64,000 nt of DNA from Tetradesmus obliquus (GCA_030272155.1 CP126201.1:868001-932000); one strand, 5' to 3'. Counted from the stretch's first letter, positions 24,093 to 36,194 are shown. The notes: generated from the letters alone by a model not told the origin. Translations and numbers: made by a program.

Positions 24093-24750
24093 AGGCGACT
24101 GCTACTTTGGCGCCTCCACCAAGGCTTGGGTGGTGATGCTGCGCAGCTTCGGCTACCATCTGGTCTACTCAGATGCCATTGGAGTCAACGCCTTTTTTGT
24201 GCACGAGTCCGTGGTCGGCAGCGAACCACTGTTTAGCATAGCCGAGGCAAAGCAATATTTCACACAAGGTTCAGAATACCCTGCACTGCATGGCCACTGC
24301 ATGCGGCGACCCTGGGTGTTTATTGATGACAAAACAAACTTTGCGGACCCCGCGCTCGATGTGAACAGCCTGCCAGTTGTGTTCCTGTCGCACACGCCGG
24401 GCGGGGAGCGGTTTAACCGGCGTGTGTTCTATGAGGTGAAGATGTCAGCCGGCTTGCAGGAGCAGCTGCGGCGGGGTTTAGACGGCGGCGGTTTGAAAAA
24501 GCGGTTGGAGATGGGGCAGGGAAAGGGCCCGAGTCAAGCAGTGGCGCTTCGATCTGTGTCTTACACGAGTACTGCTGGTTTTGGGGATGGGAATGTATCT
24601 GGGGGAGGAGGGGCGCTGCTGCAGGGATGGAGTGTTGGTGTGCTCGTGGTGGTGGCATTTTTGTGTGGCGGCTTGGCGCAGCGATTCCGGGGGCGGTTGC
24701 TGCATGGGGGCTCTATGGGGGGTAGAGGTGGCAAGTACATAACTGTCTGA
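20905..24750 (+). CDS. FkbM-family-like methyltransferase with signal/anchor peptide
   Basis: Exons: 20905-21150, 21938-22030, 22836-23214, 24095-24750; 457 residues, phases consistent. The N-terminus has a hydrophobic segment ([14 protein letters not shown]), suggesting a signal peptide or Golgi anchor; a second ATG at 20935 is an alternative start. Exon 2 reads [14 protein letters not shown]...FVEFGVE, and exon 3 [34 protein letters not shown] and LAVEMN. This is the pattern of class I SAM-dependent methyltransferases related to FkbM and similar sugar O-methyltransferases: glycine-poor motif I, acidic residues after beta-2, then DID. Exon 4 ([27 protein letters not shown]) completes the fold. 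A C-terminal hydrophobic stretch ([14 protein letters not shown]) could be a second membrane segment. Substrate unknown; cell-wall or glycoprotein glycans are plausible. Confidence 0.8.
21810..21875 (+). repeat. Truncated copy of FkbM-like exon 2
   Basis: It repeats acceptor plus [19 protein letters not shown] of exon 2 (21938-22030), then diverges before a donor. The ctgccgcag acceptor is duplicated as well. Confidence 0.85.
22450..22765 (+). repeat. Upstream copies of FkbM-like exon 3 5' end, with CTG tracts
   Basis: Segments encoding DGS(E/K)CTTRN(L/V)REA, each preceded by a CTG run and tgacytgcag, occur at about 22545-22585, 22632-22665 and 22721-22765. A weaker relative lies at 22453-22490. 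The intact exon begins at 22836. The unit is about 85-115 bp. Confidence 0.85.
23385..24030 (+). repeat. Copies of the FkbM-like exon 3 end and exon 4 start
   Basis: At 23388-23466 the exon 3 end (MPEEMAFF...RLPHKAEI) is repeated with 4 extra bases that break the frame. At 23827-23900 and 23961-24030 the exon 4 start ([20 protein letters not shown]) is repeated with its GCAG acceptor. The intact exon 4 starts at 24095 after a (CTG)n-CAG acceptor. Confidence 0.85.
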
Positions 24751-24820
24751 GGGTTGCTGCGGCTGGCGTTCTAGAACACCAGATCTGCAGTCCCTGGCTG
24801 CGTGTGGTCCATCACATTTT

Positions 24821-27412
24821 CACTATGCCGAGAGGGGCTTGTTTGATCCACGCGTTTTGGTGTTTAAACAGGGAGGACATCAAGGGTCCGACTTAGGTAA
24901 CAGGCTTCGTAGGCCCTGGTACCCTTAGTAGGCCTCGCGAGGCCTTGGTAGGTCTCGGACGACCAAGCCTTGACCGTGTGCTGACAAGGCTTGTTACGAT
25001 CAACCCTTGTTTATCAGGCCTGGCGTATGTTCTGATCAATGCTTGGTTCACAAGCCCTGTCAACAAAGCCTTGGTCGTGCAGCAATCAAGGCTGCGTAGG
25101 CACACGTGCCGCTAGGGCTTCGCAGTAGCAGGCCCAAGTTCAATAGTCTTTCTTGGTGCTCTGTTACACTGCAAAGAAGCAACACGTACAGCTTTGTACG
25201 CAACAACAACCCAGTGATGATTGCAAGGCTCAAAATAAGAGCTCTCTAGGTGATAGAACTGCCTGCAGCAGCCCGTACTGCTGCATGCAAGTGCCCACTT
25301 GCCAGATTCAAGGTGTTGATCCACGAACCCACAGCTGCTGACCTAGCACCACAAAACATGTGGCACAATTTGGAAGGAACAAACGGGGAAGCTCGCCCAT
25401 GGCAACACATCATGAGCAACAAAGCAACGCGCCAACAGCATTGCCTTCACAACTGCATGGAAGGGGCGCGTTGCTACTGAACACGCTGCTGCAGTTGACA
25501 GCAGCATACCGTAATGCTCCAAATTATCACATACACGTACAACAACAAACTGCTATGATTGCTGCCTATCCTTGTTTCCTCTCAAGATGCTGAATGTTGC
25601 TGCTAAACCATGCTCCTGCTTGTCCTCCGTGGACTTCCCAACTTCAGCAGCTGGGCCTGTGCAATTGGGCATGTGCACCGCTGTTGCAGCTTTACCTGGG
25701 AGTACCCTGCACAGTGCAGCAGAAAAAACCAGCAGCAGATTAGAACAGCAGCAGAATACTCTGAAGAGGGGTGGGCAGAGCACTGTGGACCTGCTCAGGC
25801 GAGCCTGGTCCCTATCACAATGCACACCAGCATGTCACTGGCATCTGTCACGCACTAAGCACATACATATGCAGATAGTTGCCGGAATCATATGCAGCGG
25901 TGCATTCGTCAACCACTATATGCACAACACAACCGCAACTGCGTGGTGCAGCAGCGTCTTGAAGGCAAAGTGCTGGCAACAGCAGGCGACTGGTCAGCCA
26001 GCTCACCTCGGTGCACCAGCAGCATCATGTTGCCTGAAAATTGCTGTGCCAGATTGATGCCATGCCAGCCAATGATTACCCCATGACGTACGGCTTGTCT
26101 TTGTGCGTGATGGCTGACCCTGGAGATAGCAGCAGCATCAAGACTTCTCACTCATTCATAAGCATGCAGGCAACATCGCGGAAAAAGGTGAGTGCGCACG
26201 GGTACCGCACTGCATGCATGTGAAGCAGTTGCAAGCGTAAAGCATGCGGCTAGGCTGTTCTGCAGGATGTACCAGTCAACACAGCACAGCCACAGTGCTA
26301 CCTGCTACCCACAAAAGCTGCCATCCTGCAGGGAGCAGGTTTTTCACTTACCTGTGTGATCAAAATATGGGAAGCACACTGGTGATCCTAGCTTCTGCTT
26401 GCTTGCAAGCGCACAGCATTGGAACCAAACAGCACATGGTGGGACACCTGCAAGCACCCAGCTCGTCAGTCAGCGCAGCGTGTTGGTGTGCACGCAGACC
26501 TTGATTTTGCCGATCTGCAATAGGGTCTGTCTCGTCATGCCAGCCATTTTCCACTGCACTGCTGGGGCTGGCGAGCGCTCAATGCCGCGGGCAGCAGCAG
26601 CTGCTGCTGTCTCTGCAGATGCAGTTCAGCAGGTTACGAGGCTCACCAGGGCTCACCAGGTTAACTTCTCGCTACTTGAGGTTCACTTATATTGAAGTCG
26701 CGGATGCAGGTGCATGGAACAGCCACAGCCAGCAGAATGCACCATGAAGCCAACAAATACTGCACAGCCACTGCTGTTTGATCTGCGTCCGTTCGCAATA
26801 TCTGTGCATGTGATGCTCGCATATGATACTGAATAGCTATTCAGCTTCATCTTCGACTTTCGAGAGCTGCGTTTTGGTGCGCAGTCGCTGGCAGTCTCTG
26901 CAGCAGCAGCATGCACCAGCTGCAGCTGCGGTGTGCGATCATGTGCTAGCACGCCGAAACCTCTCTAGATGCTCAAGGATGTCTTCGTTTCTTTTTATCC
27001 GGTTGTTCAGCTTGAACGCGCGGCGTGCTGCCTGTTTTTTTTTTGTATCGTAACACATGACAGAGCTTCATTGGGGCATTGCCTTATGGTAGTGCGTGTC
27101 TGATCGATAATTATCACAACAATGACCATCATTTGAGGCTCCTTCTGCGGCCGCACGCCTCAGTCAGAGCCGCACTAAGTAGCAACTAAGCATGACCAAC
27201 GTTTGCTTACGCAGTCTTGGTCGGTTTCACCAGGCGAGCAAGCCCTGGCACCACTCCCTTCGTCACTGCTTAGTACCCCCTAGTAGCCCTTAGTTGGCGG
27301 GAGAGGCCTTGGTAGGCACCCTAGCAGCAGGCTGGTAGACAAGGAGGACTTGGTTCTCTAAGGCTGCCAAGGTGCGATCCACTGGATCAAACAAGCCCCT
27401 CTCGGCATAGTG
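24821..27412. mobile_element. Non-autonomous CACTA-like DNA transposon
   Basis: Both ends carry the same ~30-bp terminal inverted repeat, beginning CACTATGCCGAGAGGGGCTT at 24821 and, on the opposite strand, at 27412. TTT flanks it on both sides, consistent with the 3-bp target duplication of CACTA (En/Spm) elements. The subterminal ~250 bp on both sides are packed with short related motifs (aggccttggtagg, caagccttggtcg, gcaagccctgg), as usual for this superfamily. The 2.6-kb interior has no recognisable transposase, so it probably moves in trans. It sits 70 bp after the stop of the FkbM-like gene. Confidence 0.82.
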
Positions 27413-27415
27413 TTT

Positions 27416-28478
27416 TTCCACTCTCGGTGTGCTTCAGTGCTAGTTGCAGCTGGCACTGAAGCAGTTCTCCAGCGGCGGGTGTAACCTACCGTTGTGAAAT
27501 CTAAAACTGTGCGCGCCGGTCCAGGACGTGAGATTTCAGCAAGGCGGCGGCCATGGCCACTGTCACCACGTGTGCGCACGATGTGCTGTTCAACAAGAAT
27601 AGCGTGTAGTGACTGCCTGTGAAAGGCAAGGCCTGCCCGCTGGACTTGAAGCAGTGATACACCTTTGCTGAAAGGCCAGCGTTGGCTGCCAGCAGTCCGA
27701 CTGGCAGTACCTCAAGGTAACCGGGCCATGGCCCTGCAGGTGGCCACCTGCAGATAGCACAGCACAGAAGCCTCAGGCCACTTCTCTGCCTTGCAAGATA
27801 TTGGCTGAGCAGCCTAGTCTGAGCGTCCAGATTACGGTGCAGTTTGAAATATTCGTGGAAAGATGCATGGCTTGCAAGCGCCCCTGAGCAAGTAACCCCA
27901 AGGGCGCCCAAGCCCCTTGAGTCCAGGCAGTAACAGATCCGATCACACGGACTGACGGATCGCACCCACGTCAGCAGCTGGTCAAAGGTTGATAGGTGTA
28001 TTAAATGATAGAATAGCTTTATTTGATCGTCGTTCGCTTGTCAGTGCGTGTATACTGGCCACGATATCCTGATCTGCTGCGATATCTGGATATTTATCTC
28101 ACCAATCAAGGCACGCTGAGGGATACACACTCGGCCGATAGTCACCTATCACTGCATCAGTGCCTCTTTAAACTGTAATGTATATCTCAAAAGCTTTTCA
28201 GATGCATCAAATGCGCTACCGCATCCATATGCAGCTTGTAACACCCTCATGTCGAAAGGACCGCGACGTCAAGAAGTTCATTGCATCGGCAAAGCAAACC
28301 CCAGAAACCTGCCAGGCGTATTGCACACACGCGAGATGCTGATATTAGTCGATTAGATTGTGGCTAAGTGCCTATAGTCGTATGCCCACACGCCCACGTA
28401 GACAGAAGCTTGCTTGCGTCTTATCAGCCTATCGCAGGCGTAAACACTATGTGTTGACATTAGTCGTGGCTGCCGACA
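27416..28478. other. Intergenic, AT-richer; kinase 5' flank
   Basis: No protein family recognised. An open frame on the minus strand (27965-27501, 154 codons) has no resemblance I can name and lacks the triplet-repeat style of the true exons. The stretch from about 27970 to 28360 is AT-richer than the neighbouring genes and probably contains the kinase promoter. Confidence 0.5.
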
Positions 28479-31400
28479 ATGATGCAGACTTGGCGTTCAA
28501 ACACATGCTTTGCGGTCACAGGCTACTTGGCAGCCTGCTTGTTTGTGGTCGCCAGCGTGGGCACGTATGCAGGTGTCCCTGTGAAAATGTTGGTTGAACC
28601 CAACTGGACACCGCAGCAGTGTAGTGGCCGGGACAGTGCTGGCGTTCAGCAGGGGCGCGTACTTGGTTGGGATGGTCAGCTGGCTCAGTGGCAACAATCA
28701 AGTGCAACAGGTGCCCATTTTCTAGAATTACATGGCTACAATTGCTCGTTGCACATGTGTAGGCTGCGAGCTGCCAATGATCTGTGGATGCTGCCAACCA
28801 AGCAACAGCACTGCAGGCAGTTGCGACTCAGCAAGCTGTCTTGTGTGACTGCCAGCAAGCTGCTATCACAATCTTCTGATGACCCCTGTTTGATTCTGAT
28901 CCGTCAAACTTGCTGTCATTTTTCCAGGTCTGCTGCTCCTGCTGGTCAGCACCTGGCTACTGGGCTTCGTTGCTGGCAGGTGCAGTGCCAGTCCTGCAAG
29001 GACAGTATGGGCCTGCAGAGCTGCAGAGGCACTCGCCACTGCCACATTCCAGCTTCATTCAAAAGCATATGCATGCTACACCAGCATGGTGTGTGCGGCT
29101 CGTGCAGCAGCAGCTGCTGTTGTGCAGGCCTTGATAGTGCGGCTGCGTGCACTGGCTGCGGCGCTGGCTGCTACCTCGGCCAGCGAACAGCAGCCAGCAG
29201 CAGGCACACCAGGCAGCAGCAGCAGCAGCAGCACAGAGACCCACTGCTCAGAGGACTGTGCAGTAGCAGATACGGCAGAATGCAAGCAGGTGATGCCAGA
29301 TCTGCAAGCCCTGCAGGGAGCAGAGCAGGACCAGCCCTGCTGCCTGCAGCAGCAGCAGCAGCAGCAGCCTGATCACAGCACCGCCAAAGAGCCAGCAGTG
29401 CAGGATGAGCCAGACAGCAGCACAGCCGCATCCCCGCTGCTGTATGTCATCACCTCAGGCTGCAGCTTCCCTTGCAACAGCATGTGTGATGCCCGCAGCG
29501 CTCGTTGCAGCTTTGATGCACGCAGCAGCTTCGACGCGCGCAGCGCCCATGGCAGCTTTGACGCCCGCAGTGCGCTTGGCAGCTTTGGCGCGCGCGGCAG
29601 TTTTGATTTGCTGGCCCGCAAGAGCATGGATGCGCGCAGCAGCTGCAGCAGCAACGCCGTCAATGCACTTGTGGGGCCCGGCTGGACGCGTGTGCTGAGC
29701 TTCAGCAACAGTAGCAGCAGCAACACGCAGGCCTCTGCTGCTGCTTCTGCTGCTGCGGATGGTGGTGATGTGGATGCTGGGGAGGGTCAGACAGATGATC
29801 GGGTGAAGCTAGGTGAGGACTAGATGCTGCTGCTGCTCCTGCTGCTTGCGCTGTGGCAAACCTCGGCAAGCAACCGTCAAACCTCGGACCTAGCTTGCTG
29901 TGCAATTCCACCTGCGCCAGGTGTGCCAGGCAGGTTCTTGGATCTGTTCTCTGCAGGCGCTTGCATATCTTCTCTGCAGCCGCTTGCATCTGTTCTCTGC
30001 TTGCTGCAGCAGCTGCTGTGCCCGCAACGCGGTCTGCTGTGGGCACCGCTTGCACCACAATCGCTCAAATCACACCATCAGCAGCAGCGGCGGCGGTGGT
30101 TGCTTATTTCAGCGCAGCATCACATTCGTGCAGCCCTGCCCAGCATCTACTCAGGACGACCTCCGTGTTCTAATTTTTTATCTGTTTTTGACGACTGTTT
30201 TTTGCCAACAACTCGCCCTACCCTTTCACTGCAACCATGCAGGGGTGCTCATTGGCGCCGGCTCATATGCTAAGGTCTACCGCGCCCGCTGGCGCCAGCA
30301 GCATGTGGCCGTCAAGGTTCTGCACCTGCTAGGCCGCAGGGCTGCAGAGAAAGCCATGGCTGAAGCCGCAGTCATGATCCGCGCCCGCCACCCGAATGTA
30401 GTTGCAGCACACCACGTGACGATGTGGCAGCGTGCGCGGCGCAGCATGGGGTCCGATGAATGCGGCGGCGGCTGCGCCAGTAGTTTTGAGCAGCAGCTGC
30501 AGGGCGATGGAAGCCCCTGCTCTCCTGCAAGCTTCAACAACGCCTGCAACAGCAGCAGCGGCAGCAGCAGCAACCCATCCAATGCTGCTGCCGCCTGCAA
30601 CAGTGGCAGCAGTGGCAGCAGCAGCGACCCCTTCAATGCTGCTGCTGCCATGGCCAGTTTCAACAGCAGCAGCGGGGACCGTAGCACGAGCATTATTGAG
30701 GGAGGCTGGGGCGAGGATGAGCTGTGTGAGCATGGCCAGGATGATGGGGATGAAGATGTGGAGTCGCAGGCGTGGATCGTGCTGGAGCTGTGTGATGGCA
30801 CGCTGGATGATGCTGCCAGGAGCGGCAAGTTGGCAAACCTGGTGAGGCGCCCGCCGCTTTGTGCGCTTGTGTGTGCCGGCTGTGTTTGTGACTGGGCTGT
30901 GTTTGTATGTGTTGCCTGTTTATTGGCCGTAAAGGATCATTGCGTGAGGTTGTGTGATAAGCAGAGGTGTTAGCTGTGTGAGCATGGCCAGGATGATGGG
31001 GATGAAGATGTGGAGTCGCAGGCGTGGATCGTGCTGGAGCTGTGTGATGGCACGCTGGATGATGCTGCCAGGAGCGGCAAGCTGGCAAACCTGGTGAGGC
31101 GCCCGCCGCTTTGTGTGCTTGTCTGTGCCGGCTGTGTTTGTGACTGGGCTGTGTTTGTATGTGTTGCCTGTTTATTGGCCGTAAAGGATCATTGCGTGAG
31201 GTTGTGTGATAAGCAGAGGTGTTAGCTGTGTGAGCATGGCCAGGATGATTCAGACGAAGATGTGGAGTCGCAGGCGTGGATCTGGAGCTGTGTGATGGCA
31301 CACTGGACGACGCTGCCAGGAGCGGCAAACTAGCAAACCTGGTGAGGCGCCCGCCGCTTTATGCGCTTGTGTGTGCGACTGTGCTAGATGAGAGAGAGGG

Positions 31401-31852
31401 GCCTGCTGCTGCTGCTGTTCTTGTGATTCACTTGTGTGTTGGTCGGTTGCGTTGCTGGAGCGAAGTTTGTCAACAATGTGCGGCTTACTTGGAGCACTGG
31501 TTGCTTGCTGGCTGCCTTGCAGGGACAGCCAGGTGGCCAGCCTGCTGGATGTTGCCTACCCGCATGGCAGCATTGCACTACACACAACCTCATTGTTGAT
31601 GTGGTGGTGGTGCTGCTGCTGCTGCTGTTTGCAGGAGAGCCAGGTGGCCAGCCTGCTGGATGTCGCGCAGGGCATGGCTTACCTGCACCGCAGCAGCATT
31701 GCACTGTGCACCCCTGCGCTTATCTGCTGCTGCTGCTGCTGCTGCTGCTGTTGTTTGCAGGAGAGCCAGGTGGCCAGCCTGATGGATGTGGCCCAGGGCA
31801 TGGCCTACCTGCACGGCAGCAGCATTGCGCTACGCATCTTCTCTTTGTTGAT

Positions 31853-31888
<36 letters not shown>

Positions 31889-32224
31889 GCAGGAGAGCCA
31901 GGTGGCCAGCCTGCTGGATGTCGCCCAGGGCATGGCCTACCTGCACGGCAGCAGCATCGTGCACGGAGACCTCAAGGCGGCAAATGTGTGCTACGTGAAG
32001 GCCCAGCTTGGCTGCAGCAGCAGCAGCAGCAACAGCAACAGGCCGGGCAGCAGCAATGGCAGCAGCAGGCTGGTGTGCAAGGTAGGGTGGGCTGTGGCAG
32101 GGCAGGGGGCACAACTGTGGCGTAGAGCAGACGGCAGCTTGCTCACCCTGAGTTTGCTGTTGCTAGGCAACTGCAGCCGTCAGAAACAAGGACAAGAACG
32201 GCACGGGACATTGCAACGTACTTT

Positions 32225-32263
<39 letters not shown>

Positions 32264-32346
32264 AGGTCACTGACTTCACCACGACGCGCCAGCTGGACCC
32301 AGGCCAGACGCACGCCTCCACCACCACCCTGGGCACCATCACACAC

Positions 32347-32398
<52 letters not shown>

Positions 32399-32481
32399 AG
32401 GTCACGGATTTCACAATGACGCGCCAGCTGGACCCAAGCCAGACGCACGCCTCCGCCACCACCCTGGGCACCATCACACAC

Positions 32482-32533
<52 letters not shown>

Positions 32534-33213
32534 AGGTCACTGATTTCACCATGACGCGCCAGCTGGACCCAGGTCAGACACACGCCTCCACCACCACCCT
32601 GGGCACCATCACACATGCGGCGCCTGAGGTGCTGCTGAGTGGCAAGCAGACCAAGGCGGGGGACGTGTACTCCTTCGGCATGCTGAGTGAGTGGCTGTGC
32701 TATGTTGTGTGTCTGATGTTGTGCAGCATGTGTTTGCTGCTGAACTGTGCTCTGTGATTGAGTGGCTCATGCTTGTGCTGCTGCGATGGGGTGAGTTTGA
32801 GGATGGAGTGGTGTGGTGTTGAAAGTCAGGCGTGGACCCTGTCAGCATGTGGCGCCTGAGGTGCTGCTCAGCGGCAAGCAGACCAAGGCGGGAGATGTGT
32901 ACTCCTTCGGCATGCTGAGTGAGTGAACGATGCCAATGCTTCTAGCCGGAGGCGCATGGACATTGACTGTGCATTGCCGTGCCACTGCCTGCCGTGTTTT
33001 GCAGATTTGCGCGGCAGCTCAAACATTGTGCATCCTTCTGCCGCCAGTGCTGTCCTCGCTGCAGCTGCACCTGATAATTTAAATGACACAACACTGCTGA
33101 CCGGCGCTGGCGCTGCTGCTGCTGCTGCTGTTTGCAGTTTGGGAGGTGCTGCACGGCCGCTCGCCCTACTACGACTGCCACCACAAGGTCAAAATCATCG
33201 CTCATCTAGTGTC

Positions 33214-33268
<55 letters not shown>

Positions 33269-34504
33269 GCAGTTTGGGAGGTACTGCACGGCCGCTCGCC
33301 CTACTCCGACTGCCACCACGAGGTCGAAATAATGGAGCGCGTGCTCGTGAAGCAGGGCCGGCCTGCCTGGGACCCAGCCGCCTGCACATCAAGCCCCCAG
33401 CTAGCATCACTAGCAGCACAGTGCTGGGCCAGTGAGGCCAGCCAGCGGCCTTCTTTTGAGGCCATCTGTGCGGCGCTGCAGCAGCTGCTGGGGCAAGCCA
33501 GAGGGGTGCCACAGCAGCAGCAGCAGCAGCAGTTGGTGAAGCCGCATGCAGGGCAGCTTGCTCCTGCCGGTGCAGAGGTTGAGGAAGGTGAGCATGCTGG
33601 ATGTGAGCTTCAGAAGGCGGGCAGTGGACACGTGAGCATTGTGAGCACTATGTGGCTTGAAGCAGATGAAGAGACAGACCTGCTGCATGAGCCAAAGTGC
33701 AAGATTAACAGCACAGCAGCTGACTCAGCCAGCACACCCCGGGCGGCCGCAGGGCCCGCCGCAGCAGCAGCAGCAGCAGCAGCAGCAGGACTTACAGCGA
33801 TGGCCAGCAGCAGCAGCATTATGTTGCCAAGGCGGCTGCCGCCTCGCCGCACAGCCAGCCTGAGTGCTTCCAGCTTCACTGCTGCAGCTCTTGATCCGCT
33901 GCTGTATACAATTCCAGAGATTTCCACCGGCCTAGTGCAGCTGGGTGCTGTGTCAGATGGTGGAGCGGGCTGCAGCTGCGACGGCGGATTAGATGCGTTA
34001 CACCAGGCGGATCAGGGCTTGGTCAAAACCCTGGGCCGCGTGCGGCGGCTCAGCAACAGCAGCAGCAGCTGCGCTGCAGGGCTAGAAGGCGTGCTGGGTG
34101 CTGCGAGTGGTCCTGGTGCTGCTGCTGCCGGTGCCGGGTTTGATGGGTTTGAGGCTGAAGCGGCTGCTGCTGCAGAGCGGCTGCAGCAGGTACTGCGCAG
34201 CAAACAAGCTGGAGGTGTGGGTCTGGCTGGGGCAGCTGGTGCGCGGCAGTCTCGCGTGCATGTGCGCTTTGGTGACTTCGCGGCAGATGATCCTGCGGTG
34301 AGCTGGCTGCTAGGCCAAACGCCGCCGCAGGAGGCTGTTGATGGCAATGATGCGGCTGAGAAAGAAGCTGGTGGTGTTCGGGGGCAGGGGAGGGTTGGGG
34401 GCACGGGTAGCCAGGGGTTGTGCAGGGGTGCAGCGAAGCAGGCAAAGCAGCCTGTGTATGCGAGTGCAGGGCCAGCCTCTGGATACCATTCTGGTTACTG
34501 GTGA
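28479..34504 (+). CDS. Membrane-anchored TKL/Raf-like protein kinase
   Basis: Exons: 28479-28572, 28928-29812, 30243-30841, 31893-32081, 32536-32686, 33273-34504; 1,049 residues, all phases consistent. The exon 1-2 junction encodes hydrophobic segments (YLAACLFVVASVGTYAG then LLLLLVSTWLLGFVAG), so the protein is likely membrane-anchored. A Ser/Ala region with repeated (S)FDARS units follows. The kinase domain begins in exon 3: P-loop GAGSYAKVY, VAVKV lysine, then a Ser/Asn-rich insertion before WIVLELCDGTLDD. Exon 4 has the catalytic loop VHGDLKAANV, where HRD is HGD. Exon 5 has TDFTMTR in place of the DFG motif, then APEVLLSG and DVYSFGML. Exon 6 has WEVLHGRSPY and the terminal CW....QRPSF motif. 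The C-terminal ~300 residues are low complexity. Upstream non-coding exons are possible. Confidence 0.85.
30721..31351 (+). repeat. 252-bp tandem triplication of kinase exon 3 end plus intron
   Basis: Units begin at 30721, 30973 and 31225 (gctgtgtgagcatggcc). Each contains WIVLELCDGTLDD...SGKLANL (the third with a small deletion), the CTG|GTGAGG donor and ~120 bp of intron. The first two units are nearly identical, implying a recent event. Copies lack an acceptor. Confidence 0.9.
31518..31840 (+). repeat. Three upstream copies of kinase exon 4 5' end
   Basis: SQVASLLDVAQGMAYLHGSS with a TTGCAG acceptor and a preceding CTG run recurs at about 31524-31585, 31637-31705 and 31762-31835. The intact exon starts at 31893, giving four head-to-tail units of about 125 bp. 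Confidence 0.9.
32266..32535 (+). repeat. 135-bp tandem units copying kinase exon 5 start
   Basis: VTDFT(T/M)TRQLDP.QTHAS...TLGTITH begins at 32266, 32401 and 32536 (intact), each directly after a (CTG)n-CAG acceptor. Units are exactly 135 bp. The two extra copies have no donor, but the frame is open through the CTG tract. Confidence 0.9.
32848..33200 (+). repeat. Copy of kinase exon 5 end and copy of exon 6 start
   Basis: At 32850-32926 the segment APEVLLSGKQTKAGDVYSFGML plus donor is repeated. At 33137-33193 the exon 6 start (WEVLHGRSPYYDCHH) is repeated with its TTTGCAG acceptor. The intact exon 6 begins at 33273 after a long CTG run. Confidence 0.88.
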
Positions 34505-36194
34505 GGGAATAGTCGTCGAAGCGACTCCTCACACATACATTAGATGTTGTGCATTGTGCATTGCTTGGCTTGAAGATGGTTGTCCAGGTGTGGGTGTGTT
34601 TGGGCTTGGTGCTCTGCTTACTACGGCTGCATCTGGCAGTGCTCTTCTTCATTGTTGCATTGCCAACGTAGGAAAGGACGAGCAGCCCGCAGTGTATTGC
34701 GTCCGTACTATGAAGGTGTGTCTCGCACTATTTTTGTACTATCTGAGGAGTGTTGGTGTCCTTTTAAAGGGCGGTGCAGCGTAGCTGTGCACGGCGCTGC
34801 CCTCTTTGCGCGCACCTGTACTATGCGCGCAAGCCTGGATGTGTGATTGAGTGCCCTGCAGTTGCAAAGCGCTGATTGGGCTGCCTTCAACACGCAGCGT
34901 ATCATCGCTTGATTGGGGTGTTGATCGGCAGTGCTAGCTGCCAGTGCCTGCCCCTGCTGCGTTCCCTGCACACTCCATTCTTGATTGAGTCCTTGTGTAG
35001 CCTGTCTGCGCTTCTGTGCGGTGTGCCTTTGCGCTCTGCATTGCTGATCATCAAATGGCTTGCGTAGCATTCCTGTGCTCTTTACGTGTGTGTGCTTCTG
35101 CGCACTAGGCTGCGGACTTAGTACTATGCATTGGCCTCTGTCTGTGAGTTTCTGCGCACTGTCTTGCTGTAGCTCTCTGCAGCGCTTTGCTCTCGTCTCC
35201 TTATTCAGTGAAAGGGAGCGGAGCAGTGCTGCAGCCGTGCAAGAGACAGTAGTGCTGTGTTCCACGTGGGCTTGACTTTTGTGTCTCTGTGCTCTCTGCT
35301 TGTGGGCAAGCCTGTCTTGGAGTGAGTCAGCTTTACTTGCAGCAGCGATGTCTACTCCATAGCAAGTGGCTTGGGCTGCGAGACGCTTGTTGGCAGCACT
35401 GCTTCCATACAGTGGTGCCTTTGTAATTAATTAGTGTGTGTATTGTCTGCAGCGTTCATTTCTTCTTCTTGCATGTTTTGGAGTGCTCGGAGTGTGGCAG
35501 CGGGGCTTGAGCCCGCTGCTGTGCATCTGTGTATGCCGCCCTACTGCTCTGATGCAGTGGTGGGGCCGGCAGCAGTGTGTTTCTGCGCACTGCTGCTTTC
35601 CATGTGTACTTGTACCGCCTGCTTAGGAACCCAGCCGTCACAAAGGACAGCTCGAGGCAGGGTTGCTGACTCAGGCGCAAGCAACCCAAGCGGCAGGCGT
35701 GCGCTGTTGCAGCGTTGTGTATCGCGCTTCTGCAGTGTTGGTGTGCTTGTGCTTTGGCGTTTCTGTGGCGCTGTTTTTTGCTCCATTCCTTGTAGTGCTG
35801 AGCGTTGCTCAGAGCTTTGACTGTTGTCTGGTTGGTGTGTGAGTTGCTCAGACCGTGCCAGCAGCAGCACAGTAGCTGGGCTTGCTGCTTTTGCAGCTAG
35901 CTGCGGTGCTGGTCGGTCTGCGTAACATCATTAGAGGGACGGGGAAGTGGAGGGGAGGTGTTGGTTGCATGGCGGTGCCAGCTGCCTGTTTGCTTTGCTT
36001 GAGTGCACATCTGTACACCACTACTTGTCATGTGACCTGTCATGTTGACTGTCATGTCACATGTGTGTTCGAGCCCAGACTGCGCACCCCGGTTGGTTTT
36101 GTGCTGGCAAGTTTTTGCCGGGCAGTGTGTCGGGCATAGTCGTGCACATCTGTCGTACTGTGTGGCAGCAAGAGAGTGTGCCTTCCAGGGTGTG

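Noticed and set aside
27501-27965. 154-codon minus-strand open frame
   Set aside because: No family resemblance, and it lies in an AT-richer intergenic stretch next to the transposon.
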